In this document: in pieces, positions 8,484 to 16,091 of the stretch
How the letters are laid out: each line of letters opens with the position of its first letter
Numbering within the stretch: the first letter of the stretch is position 1
Assembly (NCBI GenBank): GCA_964525045.1
Contig: CAZGFD010000008.1
Coordinates: forward strand, 1-64,000
DNA: 64,000 nt
Reading direction: 5' to 3'
From: G020348185 sp964525045
GTDB lineage: Bacteria > Nitrospirota > Nitrospiria > Nitrospirales > UBA8639
The notes under the pieces: model-generated
Told to the model about the DNA's origin: nothing
Seen by the model: only the letters and a program-made list of their open reading frames with translations
The model's database searches: none
Translations under genes and position numbers: made by a program

Positions 8484-8636
8484 TCACTGGTTTGTTGAAT
8501 TTCCCTCGCAATCCTGATGATCACACGAACATTTTCCTGGAGGAGCCGTCCGAACATCCGAACAATCCTCTGAACAAAATTCCCTTCCTGGCTGAACGTC
8601 ACACGTGCATGAAGGATGCGCGCATTTTTTGGTCAT
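8484..8636 (-). CDS. Bacterial metallothionein
   Basis: 50 residues read from ATG at 8634-8636; a second ATG lies immediately upstream at 8637-8639. GGAGG sits about seven bases ahead. Sequence features: MTKKCAHPSCTCDV, EFCSEDCSD and KCSCDHQDC. This is nine cysteines and two histidines in the C-x-H-x2-C-x-C ... C-x3-C ... C-x-C-x-H-x2-C pattern of SmtA/BmtA metallothioneins, which sequester zinc, cadmium and copper in the cytoplasm. Length fits the family (about 50-56). It lies between BON genes on the same strand. Identification rests on the cysteine pattern and is strong despite the size. Confidence 0.88.
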   Translation of the reverse strand: MTKKCAHPSCTCDVQPGREFCSEDCSDVRTAPPGKCSCDHQDCEGNSTNQ

Positions 8637-8679
8637 CATCCACCTCCATTTTTAGACTGCTAGTGGGACTACTCAACTC

Positions 8680-10170
8680 TTAGGTACTCCCTTCCAGCGG
8701 ACGAATTTTTATTCTATTGTTGACTTCCTTTGCACCACCTTCAATTGCGTTTTCTTCGGCAATTTGTCGTTCCAGCCAGGAATCCACCTCTCCCGCCAAC
8801 GTCGCAACCCCATCATCCACACTAACAGTAACTTGATCGCTATCCACAAACGGGCTCCACCATAACTCCGACTCTATATCCTTGCGTATCTCGAGATCTT
8901 CTCGCCAGGTCCAGAGACGATCAACTTCTATATAGTTGGCCACTTGCGTCACCCCGTTTGATCGCATGGCAATTTCTTCCGTTCTTTTCTTTTCAAATAC
9001 ATAATCCACCGATCCGATCAAGTACGTTTTGCCATCCACCACCGACACCGCTATATCTTTGTTCTCCAAGAACGGGTCGAGTGCCAACATATTTTCTACA
9101 TTGTTGGCAATGGTTTCATCCGCTACAACTCGACTGGGACGAACTTTAATAAAATTTTTCACATGCCACACACCAATGGTATTTCTGGCGTCCTCCTCCG
9201 CCGCTTGCTTAGCTTTGACATTATCCACCACCCCGGTTAACGTGACCGAGCCATCATCGACCTCAATACCCACCGCAAACATATTCACGCGAGGATCGTA
9301 CAAGAAGGCATCCTTAATCGCTTCCCGAATGTTCGCCTCTGTGGTCACGGTCGCACCCAGCTCGCGTTTCGTGTCGTCTCGAAGCCACCATTTCACTGTC
9401 AATTCTTGATCGTTTACCTCCCGGACTCCCGACACCCAGGCATCCGCGCGGATCTGGCGTTTCTCCTTCAAACTCCCTACGTTTCCCGAAAGGATAACCT
9501 TTCCGTCCTTGACTTCCACTGTAACGAATTCCTCCGAAACCCAGGGGTCTAATTCCAATCGCCGGGTCACATCTGCCTGAATTTCGCCATCTAACCGATT
9601 AGGCCCCGGACCCCACACCAGTTGGTTGTTCACCCTGACCACCCCTTTGACGCCTTTGGTCACCTCCTCACTTAATTGCTTTTCTTGCCAGGAATCCACT
9701 TTACCCTTAAGCGTAACCACACCAGTCTCGGCTGACACCGAAACCTCATAGGAGTCGGTAGCAGGATCAATCAGTAATGCCTTGATCACCGCCTTTTTAA
9801 GTTTATGATCGGAGGGGATCACCGGATCCACCGAAATCTTATTCACAATGGCGCGCACCCCCTTGAGGGTTTCCACCGTTTGGACGGTATGCTCCTGCGC
9901 CAGGAGATTCGAAACCGATCCCGAAAGAATAACAATCCCTTCTTCTACATCGACGTCAATCTTATTTTCTGGAATCTGATCATCAGCAAACAGAGCACTT
10001 TCTACGGCCAGCCGAATATCGGCATCGTCAATTTTGGACTCAGCGGCCACACCAATATTCGGAAGACAGGCCATGATGATTCCAAGTATGGTGAAAATCA
10101 GGCTTAAGGTGAGTGTACTCAATTCGCCATCTATTCTTTTCCACGTCTTTGAATTCCAAATTGTCATCAT
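8680..10170 (-). CDS. Exported protein with six tandem BON domains
   Basis: 496 residues. A Sec signal peptide ends near AAE at residue 43. Six consecutive BON domains of about 70 residues follow, each opening with a D-x-I/L-x-x-x-V helix and ending in a V-x-V/I-N-N-x-I strand, for example GVVTLKGKVDSWQEKQ and GKVILSGNVGSLKEKR. Most periplasmic BON proteins (OsmY) have two; six is unusually many. Tandem ATG codons follow AGGAGG, so the start may be one codon later. A periplasmic membrane-binding scaffold under osmotic or envelope stress is inferred. Downstream on the same strand are the metallothionein and the single-BON lipoprotein. Confidence 0.92.
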   Translation of the reverse strand: MMTIWNSKTWKRIDGELSTLTLSLIFTILGIIMACLPNIGVAAESKIDDADIRLAVESALFADDQIPENKIDVDVEEGIVILSGSVSNLLAQEHTVQTVETLKGVRAIVNKISVDPVIPSDHKLKKAVIKALLIDPATDSYEVSVSAETGVVTLKGKVDSWQEKQLSEEVTKGVKGVVRVNNQLVWGPGPNRLDGEIQADVTRRLELDPWVSEEFVTVEVKDGKVILSGNVGSLKEKRQIRADAWVSGVREVNDQELTVKWWLRDDTKRELGATVTTEANIREAIKDAFLYDPRVNMFAVGIEVDDGSVTLTGVVDNVKAKQAAEEDARNTIGVWHVKNFIKVRPSRVVADETIANNVENMLALDPFLENKDIAVSVVDGKTYLIGSVDYVFEKKRTEEIAMRSNGVTQVANYIEVDRLWTWREDLEIRKDIESELWWSPFVDSDQVTVSVDDGVATLAGEVDSWLERQIAEENAIEGGAKEVNNRIKIRPLEGST

Positions 10171-10840
10171 CTTTTCCTCCTGCCAAAATCCTTAAGTCAA
10201 AAAGAGATGGGAAGCGACGGAAACCTATGGGGTGCGCGTCAAATGTTTGTTAAAGAGACAATAGGGTTTTGAAGTTTTGTTCATTGTTATTGTTTGCGGA
10301 GCCAGAAATCCCATCTGTCAATTAGATATCAGTTGAATGAGCTTCCCGTTTTCTCCCTATTAACGAAACTGAACGTTTTCCCAATCTAAGAAAATGCTCT
10401 TCATTTCGCTTTTTTCAGAGACCATGTTGTAGAAAGTTTTAGGAAAACGTTGCTTAATTTTCTCAATATATGATGAAACTGAGAGGACCTCAACTGTTGA
10501 TAACCCTAGTCTTTTAAAAGAAATTAGTTTCCCCAAAGAGTTCCGGCGGGGTATTGAAGGTACCCCCTAAGGGCTCCCCAATTTACATCAGGCCGTTCAT
10601 CCCATTTGTATTAAGAATCTATTTTTGCACAGCCGTATTTTATATTTACTGAACATTGCCATCAGAATTAATGATTATGACACCTCATCCATAGAATGTT
10701 TACTGAACTAGGGAAACTAATAGTTCAAAAGGAAAGATCCTCGTGATAGTTTGAACGTGTCCATATTTGATGATTTTAAAAAAATCTTTTGAAACTCGCT
10801 TAGGCGGTTTTGGAAGCTTTGACCTAATGGGAGGGAGAAA
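10171..10840. other. Intergenic region between divergent genes
   Basis: About 670 bp, AT-rich, with stops in all frames at short intervals. It must contain the promoters of both flanking genes. No repeat, RNA gene or small gene could be identified. GGGAGG at 10831-10836 is the ribosome-binding site of the gene at 10841. Confidence 0.5.
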
Positions 10841-11179
10841 ATGGTAAGAAAAATTAAAACAACAATTGTAATGGCCGTATTAATGTGTGCGACAATGATC
10901 TTGTCTGTCGGAGGCACTGCGGCGGAAACTACAAAGGCCCGCGTTCCTGCTCAAAACGGTTCTGACTCCGCAGCAACACGTATTGTTTACGGCACGGTTG
11001 ACGATGTGGCCAGAAATCTGGTGAAGGTCAATCAGGATAAAACAGAAGGCATTACCCCTCGATACTTGGATCTGAGTGAGTCGGAGAAAAAAGGCGCCAT
11101 TCATAAAGGCGATCAGGTCAAAATGAAAGTCAATCAGCACAATATAGTTATTGATTATTGGATTATCGAGAAACAATAA
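10841..11179 (+). CDS. Small exported protein of unknown function
   Basis: 112 residues. The N-terminus (MVRKIKTTIVMAVLMCATM) and AxA-type cleavage site GGTAAE predict export. The mature part (about 84 residues) contains RIVYGTVDDVARNLVKVNQD and GDQVKMKVNQHNIVIDYWI, which looks like a small beta barrel that could bind a ligand or cation. Comparable small periplasmic proteins are often unannotated. A strong GGGAGG precedes the start. No partner gene is evident. Confidence 0.75.
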   Translation: MVRKIKTTIVMAVLMCATMILSVGGTAAETTKARVPAQNGSDSAATRIVYGTVDDVARNLVKVNQDKTEGITPRYLDLSESEKKGAIHKGDQVKMKVNQHNIVIDYWIIEKQ

Positions 11180-11512
11180 AGCTAAAGACCCCTAATGCCC
11201 CCTGATGGAACAAAGGCAAGCTTATTGGGCAGATCAGCACGCCTTTATGCATATGGCCAATTAAGGGGGACCATCGCCAAGGGTGAAGCCACTCGTTAAG
11301 ATGGTGCATGCTTCTGGAGCCCTGATCAATACCCAAGCGCACTATATTATCGGCGGGTGTTGTAATGCTGACGGCACTGGTGGATGGGCTGGTAGGCGAA
11401 AAACGATAATCATCCAAGCGGAATCAATCTCGTTCAACCGCTTTTGTTTTGTCGATTGTTCCAATCTCCGCAATCCATCCGGTGTATGGTCAATCGACCA
11501 CCATCACAGTGA
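11180..11512. other. Gap upstream of NDH-2, possible decayed sequence
   Basis: About 330 bp with protein-like stretches in several frames (for example VVMLTALVDGLVGEKR and a following AFVLSIVPISAIHPVYG) separated by stops. No start codon with a ribosome-binding site was found. It may be the remnant of a membrane or secreted protein, but nothing is recognisable. Confidence 0.35.
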
Positions 11513-12898
11513 ATGAGTTTTTGGGCGAGACGGCCATTCCGCAAGCCATCAAGGCTTTACAGAGGCCACCAAAGCCTTGACCCCTTTAAGAACCGCATTA
11601 AGTTGAAATCTCCGATCGAAGGATCGTGGAGTAAGAAATTGGTAAAAAAACCTGACAAGGTTGTTGTGGTTGGTGGAGGATTTGGCGGTCTTGCGGCGGT
11701 TCAGTCGTTAAAAGGGGCACAAGTCAAAATCACCTTAATCGATAAAACAAACCATCATTTATTTCAGCCATTATTATATCAAGTGGCAGTGGCTGCGCTT
11801 TCTCGAGGACATATTGCTACACCTTTTCGAGAAATCTTTCGTTCGCAAAAAAATGTACGTATTATCATGGATGAAGTACGCGCTGTCGATTGCAAACACG
11901 GCATCGTTCATCTGAAGGACGAAAGCATATCGTATGATTACCTTATTCTTGCCCCAGGAGCACAGCCCTCTTACTTTGGTCATAGCAACTGGCACCAACA
12001 TGCGTTGAGTCTTAAAACGCTCACGGATGCCATTCGCCTTCGTGATCACATCTTACAATCCTTTGAACTTGCCGATCGCCTTGTCCCCCATTCTAACGCG
12101 GTTCCGTATCTAACCTTTATAATTGTCGGGGGCGGCCCCACCGGGGTTGAATTAGCTGGAGCCGTTGGGGAAATCGCTCTTCGTAGTATTAGACCAGATT
12201 TTCCAGCCCTTAAGGATCATAAAATTTCAATTTATCTCCTAGAAGCTAATTCACGGATTCTAAAGGATTTCCCGCCGAGGTTATCGGACTATGCTAAGCA
12301 ATCATTGGAGAGTCTGGGGGTAGAGGTGCATCTCAACAGCCGAGTGACCAATCTATCGGAAAAGGGCGTGGAATTCGATGGTCGATTTATAGAGTCTGCA
12401 AATGTGATTTGGGCTGCTGGAAACGAAGCCTCCCCTTTGCTCAAGACTCTTGGCGGCCAATTGGACGACCTTGGTCGGATTCAAGTGGAAAGAGATATGA
12501 CTTTACCTGGACAGCCTTTTGTGTTCGTTATTGGAGACGCCGCACGGTTTAATGACGATGAAGGGCATCCCCTTCCCGGATTGGCAACGGTCGCCATCCA
12601 GCAAGGTCGCTACGTGGCCAAAATCATAAAAAATCAGACGACGAAGAAAAATCGGGAGCCTTACCGCTATCAGGAACGAGGGCAAATGGCAACAATTGGA
12701 CGTGCCCAGGCTGTCGCTGAGATCAAAGGCTGGCATCTGTGTGGCCTCACTGCCTGGATTCTCTGGTCCGCCGTTCATGTCTTGTATTTGATTGGATTTG
12801 ATCGTGTCCGCGTCATTATAGAATGGCTTTGGTATTACGTGACATATAAACCAGGAGAACATCTTATTCAAACAACCTCCCGATCAGATAAAAAGTAA
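11513..12898 (+). CDS. ndh: Type II NADH:quinone oxidoreductase (NDH-2)
   Basis: 461 residues if read from 11513. Oxidises NADH and passes electrons to quinone through FAD without pumping protons. Seen: FAD-binding VVVVGGGFGGLAAVQSL (about residue 50), NAD-binding FIIVGGGPTGVELAGA (about 202), the second FAD motif FVFVIGDAARF, and a C-terminal hydrophobic amphipathic anchor (AWILWSAVHVLYLIGF). The first 42 residues are atypical for the family. A TTG at 11639 behind GGAG would give a normal N-terminus (LVKKPDKVVVVGG) and is the likelier start. NDH-2 fits with the cbb3-like oxidase at 27.5 kb as a short respiratory chain. Confidence 0.92.
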   Translation: MSFWARRPFRKPSRLYRGHQSLDPFKNRIKLKSPIEGSWSKKLVKKPDKVVVVGGGFGGLAAVQSLKGAQVKITLIDKTNHHLFQPLLYQVAVAALSRGHIATPFREIFRSQKNVRIIMDEVRAVDCKHGIVHLKDESISYDYLILAPGAQPSYFGHSNWHQHALSLKTLTDAIRLRDHILQSFELADRLVPHSNAVPYLTFIIVGGGPTGVELAGAVGEIALRSIRPDFPALKDHKISIYLLEANSRILKDFPPRLSDYAKQSLESLGVEVHLNSRVTNLSEKGVEFDGRFIESANVIWAAGNEASPLLKTLGGQLDDLGRIQVERDMTLPGQPFVFVIGDAARFNDDEGHPLPGLATVAIQQGRYVAKIIKNQTTKKNREPYRYQERGQMATIGRAQAVAEIKGWHLCGLTAWILWSAVHVLYLIGFDRVRVIIEWLWYYVTYKPGEHLIQTTSRSDKK

Positions 12899-13098
12899 AC
12901 GGGACGGACAAAAAAATGGGAGATTGAGTGCATATTCAATTTTTTAGAATGGAAATCTCTTATCAGCCCTATTGGAATTTTAATAATTACCAATCATATC
13001 TTTTCAGGGGGTCTATTATCCTTCCCTGATTCAATTTAACGGGCAAATCCCCATCCCTTTTCCATTCTGAACAGACTCGCGGGTCGAAACAAAGTGCA

Positions 13099-14151
13099 AT
13101 GGATTTCACAACCTTTTTCAATGAAACTGCCGAATGGAGTCTTTCTACCAGCATGTCGGTTTTTGTTTGTTCGGCTGTTGGGGTTGGGATCTTTGGTTAT
13201 CGACTTACTATTTTGGCCGACCGGTTGGCCGATCGAACAGGGCTGGGAGAAGCCCTAACGGGAGCCTTCTTTCTGGGGGCCGTGACCTCTCTTCCTGAAA
13301 TTAGCACGACCGTAACTGCTGCGATAAACTGGCATGCCCAACTTGCGGTCAGCAATGCCCTGGGTGGTGTCGCCGCACAAACGGTTTTCTTGGTCATGGC
13401 CGACCTCAGTTATCGACGGGCCAACCTGGAGCATGCTGCGGCTTCAGTGGGGAACATGATGCAAGGGACGCTGGCCATTGTGTTACTCACGATGCCCATC
13501 CTTGCTGCCGTAATGCCAATATCACAAGTATTTTTCTTTCACCCCATCTCTCTCCTCATGTTCGGAGCTTATATTTATGGGCTTTACCACGTCTTTCAAG
13601 CTCAATCCGATCCAATGTGGCGCCCCCAGCAAACATCTGAGACTCGGGAAGACTACATTGACGAACAAGTGGCCAGGCAAATCCCGATTGGAAAGCTATG
13701 GGCAGAGCTTATCCCCATTGCTCTTATTGTAGGGTTGGGAGGATGGCTTATCGCTAAGGCAGGAATTTCGCTTACGCAAAAGACGGGTTTGTCCGAGACT
13801 ATAGTAGGTGCCTTATTCACCTCCGTTTCAACTTCACTCCCCGAATTAGTGACCACCATTGTTGCGGTTCGACAGGGTGCATTAACCTTAGCGGTGGGCG
13901 GAATTTTGGGAGGAAATGCATTCGACTCGCTTCTGGTCGCCATTTCCGACATGGCATTCAGTCAAGGGTCCATCTATCATGCCATAACCCCTCATCAAAT
14001 ATTTCTCATGGGCTTAACGATCTCCATGACCAGCATTCTCCTCATGGGATTAATTCGGAGAGAACGACATGGTATTGGGAATATAGGGTTCGAAAGTTTT
14101 TCAATCTTGGTGTTATACCTCAGCGGGATGCTCTATCTGTTTTTTGCGTAA
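13099..14151 (+). CDS. CaCA-family cation exchanger (Na+/Ca2+ type)
   Basis: 350-residue integral membrane protein with about ten hydrophobic segments in two halves. Each half bears an alpha-repeat: GAFFLGAVTSLPEISTTVTA (about residues 55-74) and GALFTSVSTSLPELVTTIVA followed by GGNAFDSLL. The (G/S)xxTSLPE signature with its acidic residue is the cation-binding site of Na+/Ca2+ and H+/Ca2+ exchangers. It therefore probably exports Ca2+ or another cation in exchange for Na+ or H+; the counter-ion cannot be told. The ribosome-binding site is weak. It faces the SulP gene convergently. Confidence 0.88.
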   Translation: MDFTTFFNETAEWSLSTSMSVFVCSAVGVGIFGYRLTILADRLADRTGLGEALTGAFFLGAVTSLPEISTTVTAAINWHAQLAVSNALGGVAAQTVFLVMADLSYRRANLEHAAASVGNMMQGTLAIVLLTMPILAAVMPISQVFFFHPISLLMFGAYIYGLYHVFQAQSDPMWRPQQTSETREDYIDEQVARQIPIGKLWAELIPIALIVGLGGWLIAKAGISLTQKTGLSETIVGALFTSVSTSLPELVTTIVAVRQGALTLAVGGILGGNAFDSLLVAISDMAFSQGSIYHAITPHQIFLMGLTISMTSILLMGLIRRERHGIGNIGFESFSILVLYLSGMLYLFFA

Positions 14152-14294
14152 AGGTTCTTAAACCTATTGAAGACCAGGGTTTCAAGGTCGAGTTATCAAG
14201 ATTTTTAAAAGGGAAGGTCGCCTTGTTTCCTCGATACACGAAGCTCCACCAATTGTGCAATCAGACGGTGTGGGAGGAGCAAACCAGGCCTTGC

Positions 14295-15851
14295 TCAATC
14301 CTGATGGTCACGTTTTTCTTTCGTAGTTGTTTCAGGAATCTTGATATCGGCTTTTTTATCTAGATATTTGGCTTTTAATTTCTCCCAATCAACCGATACG
14401 TTCCCCTTTTGGCTTTCATGAAATTCCTTCCATGAACTAAGGAGGTTTAGGCAAGCGTGATCAATATATTTAAGATTGGCAAAATTGACCTTCACATCTT
14501 TTCCAAGGGGTATTTTATCTAAAGCATTAGCCAACTTTGGGAGACTGACAAAGGTTGCAGACCCTTCAAGGTGGATTGAAGCAGGATCACTGGCACGACC
14601 CGGTTTTACGGAAACTTCTAGGGTGTGGGTGGTATAGATTAATTTGGCGAGGGCGACTCCCAATCCTGCCAAGACCCCCGTTAACAAATTTGTCAGGACA
14701 ATCATCACGAGCGTCACGCCGTATACCAGCACCTCTCCATAGCCATATCGGTAAATGGCTCGCATCGCTTGCACGTTCACGAGCTTATACCCAGTATACA
14801 CAAGGACTGCTGCCAGACTGGCCACAGGAATCAACCCGAGCACTTCCGGGAAGAGAACCACAAAGAGGAACAACCAGACTCCATGCAAGATAGCCGAAGC
14901 GCGCGTCTGAGCTCCACTTTGGACGTTGGCCGTACTTCGAACGATGACACCGGTCATGGGTAAGGCTCCGATAAGACCGCACGAAAGGTTTCCCACCCCT
15001 TGTGCCAGCATTTCACGGTTGTAGCGCGTCCGCGGTCCCGTATGCATTTGATCAACAGCCGTGGCACACAGCAACGTTTCTGCACTGGCAATGAAGGCCA
15101 CCGCTACTGCAGAAGTAAGAACGGAGGGGTCAAGAAAGATCGTGAAATGCTCCACGTTTGGTAAATGAATGGAACCCAGGATATTGTCTCGAACATTGAT
15201 ATACTCGATCGGGAGTTCTTGGATATAGGCTTCACTGCTCGCAATCAAGACTCCGACCAAGGGGGCTGGGAGGAATCGAAGCTTTTTGGGAACTAACCAT
15301 TGCCAGAGTATCATTGCGACAATGGTGAGGACGCCAATGCGAGCGGCCACCCAATGAAGTTGAGTCTCTTCGCCTTGAGGAACTACCCCTTTCCAGACTG
15401 CCTGAGGAATAGTCAAAAGATCGAGCACTCCACTTCCTGTTGGCGTGTCCCCCACCATTAAATGAAATTGGCTGGAAAAAATGAGCACGCCGATACCGGC
15501 CAACATGCCTTGAATGACTGCAGGGGAGACAGCTCGAAACCATTGTCCAAACTGAAGAAACCCTGCCAGGATTTGAATTCCTCCGGCCAAGACCACAATG
15601 ATCCCAAGCTTGGACATTCCATACTGTTGAATCAAATCGAAGACGAGTACGGTCAAGCCGGCGGCTGGCCCACTGACCTGTAAAGGACAACCGGCAATGA
15701 ATCCAACGACCAGGCCACCGACAATGCCCGTGAGAAGGCCGGCAACTGGTGGAGCACCGGAGGCAATCGCAATTCCCATGCACAATGGAAGCGCCACCAA
15801 AAACACAACAATGGACGACAGAAAGTCATGTCCGATATTGGCTACCTTCAT
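14295..15851 (-). CDS. SulP-family anion transporter with STAS domain
   Basis: 518 residues. An N-terminal SLC26/SulP transport core of many membrane segments (PLCMGIAIASGAPPVAGLLT, GCPLQVSGPAAGLTVL) is followed by a cytoplasmic STAS domain at about residues 430-500 (KVNFANLKYIDHACLNLLSS). Family members carry sulfate, bicarbonate or other anions, usually with Na+ or H+. For an autotroph a bicarbonate role (BicA-like) would be attractive, but no carboxysome or carbonic anhydrase gene adjoins it. GAGGAAG precedes the ATG. Confidence 0.9.
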   Translation of the reverse strand: MKVANIGHDFLSSIVVFLVALPLCMGIAIASGAPPVAGLLTGIVGGLVVGFIAGCPLQVSGPAAGLTVLVFDLIQQYGMSKLGIIVVLAGGIQILAGFLQFGQWFRAVSPAVIQGMLAGIGVLIFSSQFHLMVGDTPTGSGVLDLLTIPQAVWKGVVPQGEETQLHWVAARIGVLTIVAMILWQWLVPKKLRFLPAPLVGVLIASSEAYIQELPIEYINVRDNILGSIHLPNVEHFTIFLDPSVLTSAVAVAFIASAETLLCATAVDQMHTGPRTRYNREMLAQGVGNLSCGLIGALPMTGVIVRSTANVQSGAQTRASAILHGVWLFLFVVLFPEVLGLIPVASLAAVLVYTGYKLVNVQAMRAIYRYGYGEVLVYGVTLVMIVLTNLLTGVLAGLGVALAKLIYTTHTLEVSVKPGRASDPASIHLEGSATFVSLPKLANALDKIPLGKDVKVNFANLKYIDHACLNLLSSWKEFHESQKGNVSVDWEKLKAKYLDKKADIKIPETTTKEKRDHQD

Positions 15852-16024
15852 GAAATCTCACTTCCTCGTGTTAACGTCAGACCAGGGATAATCCGCAAAT
15901 GGGAAGCTAAGCCATTCATCGGTATTGCCCCTTTTTCTTTTCAACGGATTTGGAGGGAATGATTTTACCCCATTTGAATATCCTTACTTCTTATACCTGA
16001 TCTTTCTGAAAAATTGACCTGTTT

Positions 16025-16068
16025 AAAACCCTTATCATATATCTCAAGGGTTTTAGCTAGGTTATGAT
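16025..16068 (+). promoter_or_regulatory. Inverted repeat with adjacent -10-like box
   Basis: AAAACCCT (16025-16032), 14 bases, AGGGTTTT (16047-16054), then TATGAT at 16063-16068, about 24 bases ahead of the ligase-acyltransferase gene. It repeats the architecture seen at 6764-6810. The shared flank (GGGTTTTAG before the -10) argues for a common regulator or sigma factor. Confidence 0.45.
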
Positions 16069-16091
16069 CATTCACAATTCTGCTAATTTAT

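Noticed and set aside
8492..8683. Forward 63-residue frame
   Set aside because: It is antisense to the metallothionein gene; the cysteine pattern and ribosome-binding site on the other strand are far better.
11283..11516. Forward 77-residue frame ahead of NDH-2
   Set aside because: No ribosome-binding site and no recognisable composition; other frames here look equally protein-like, which points to decayed sequence.
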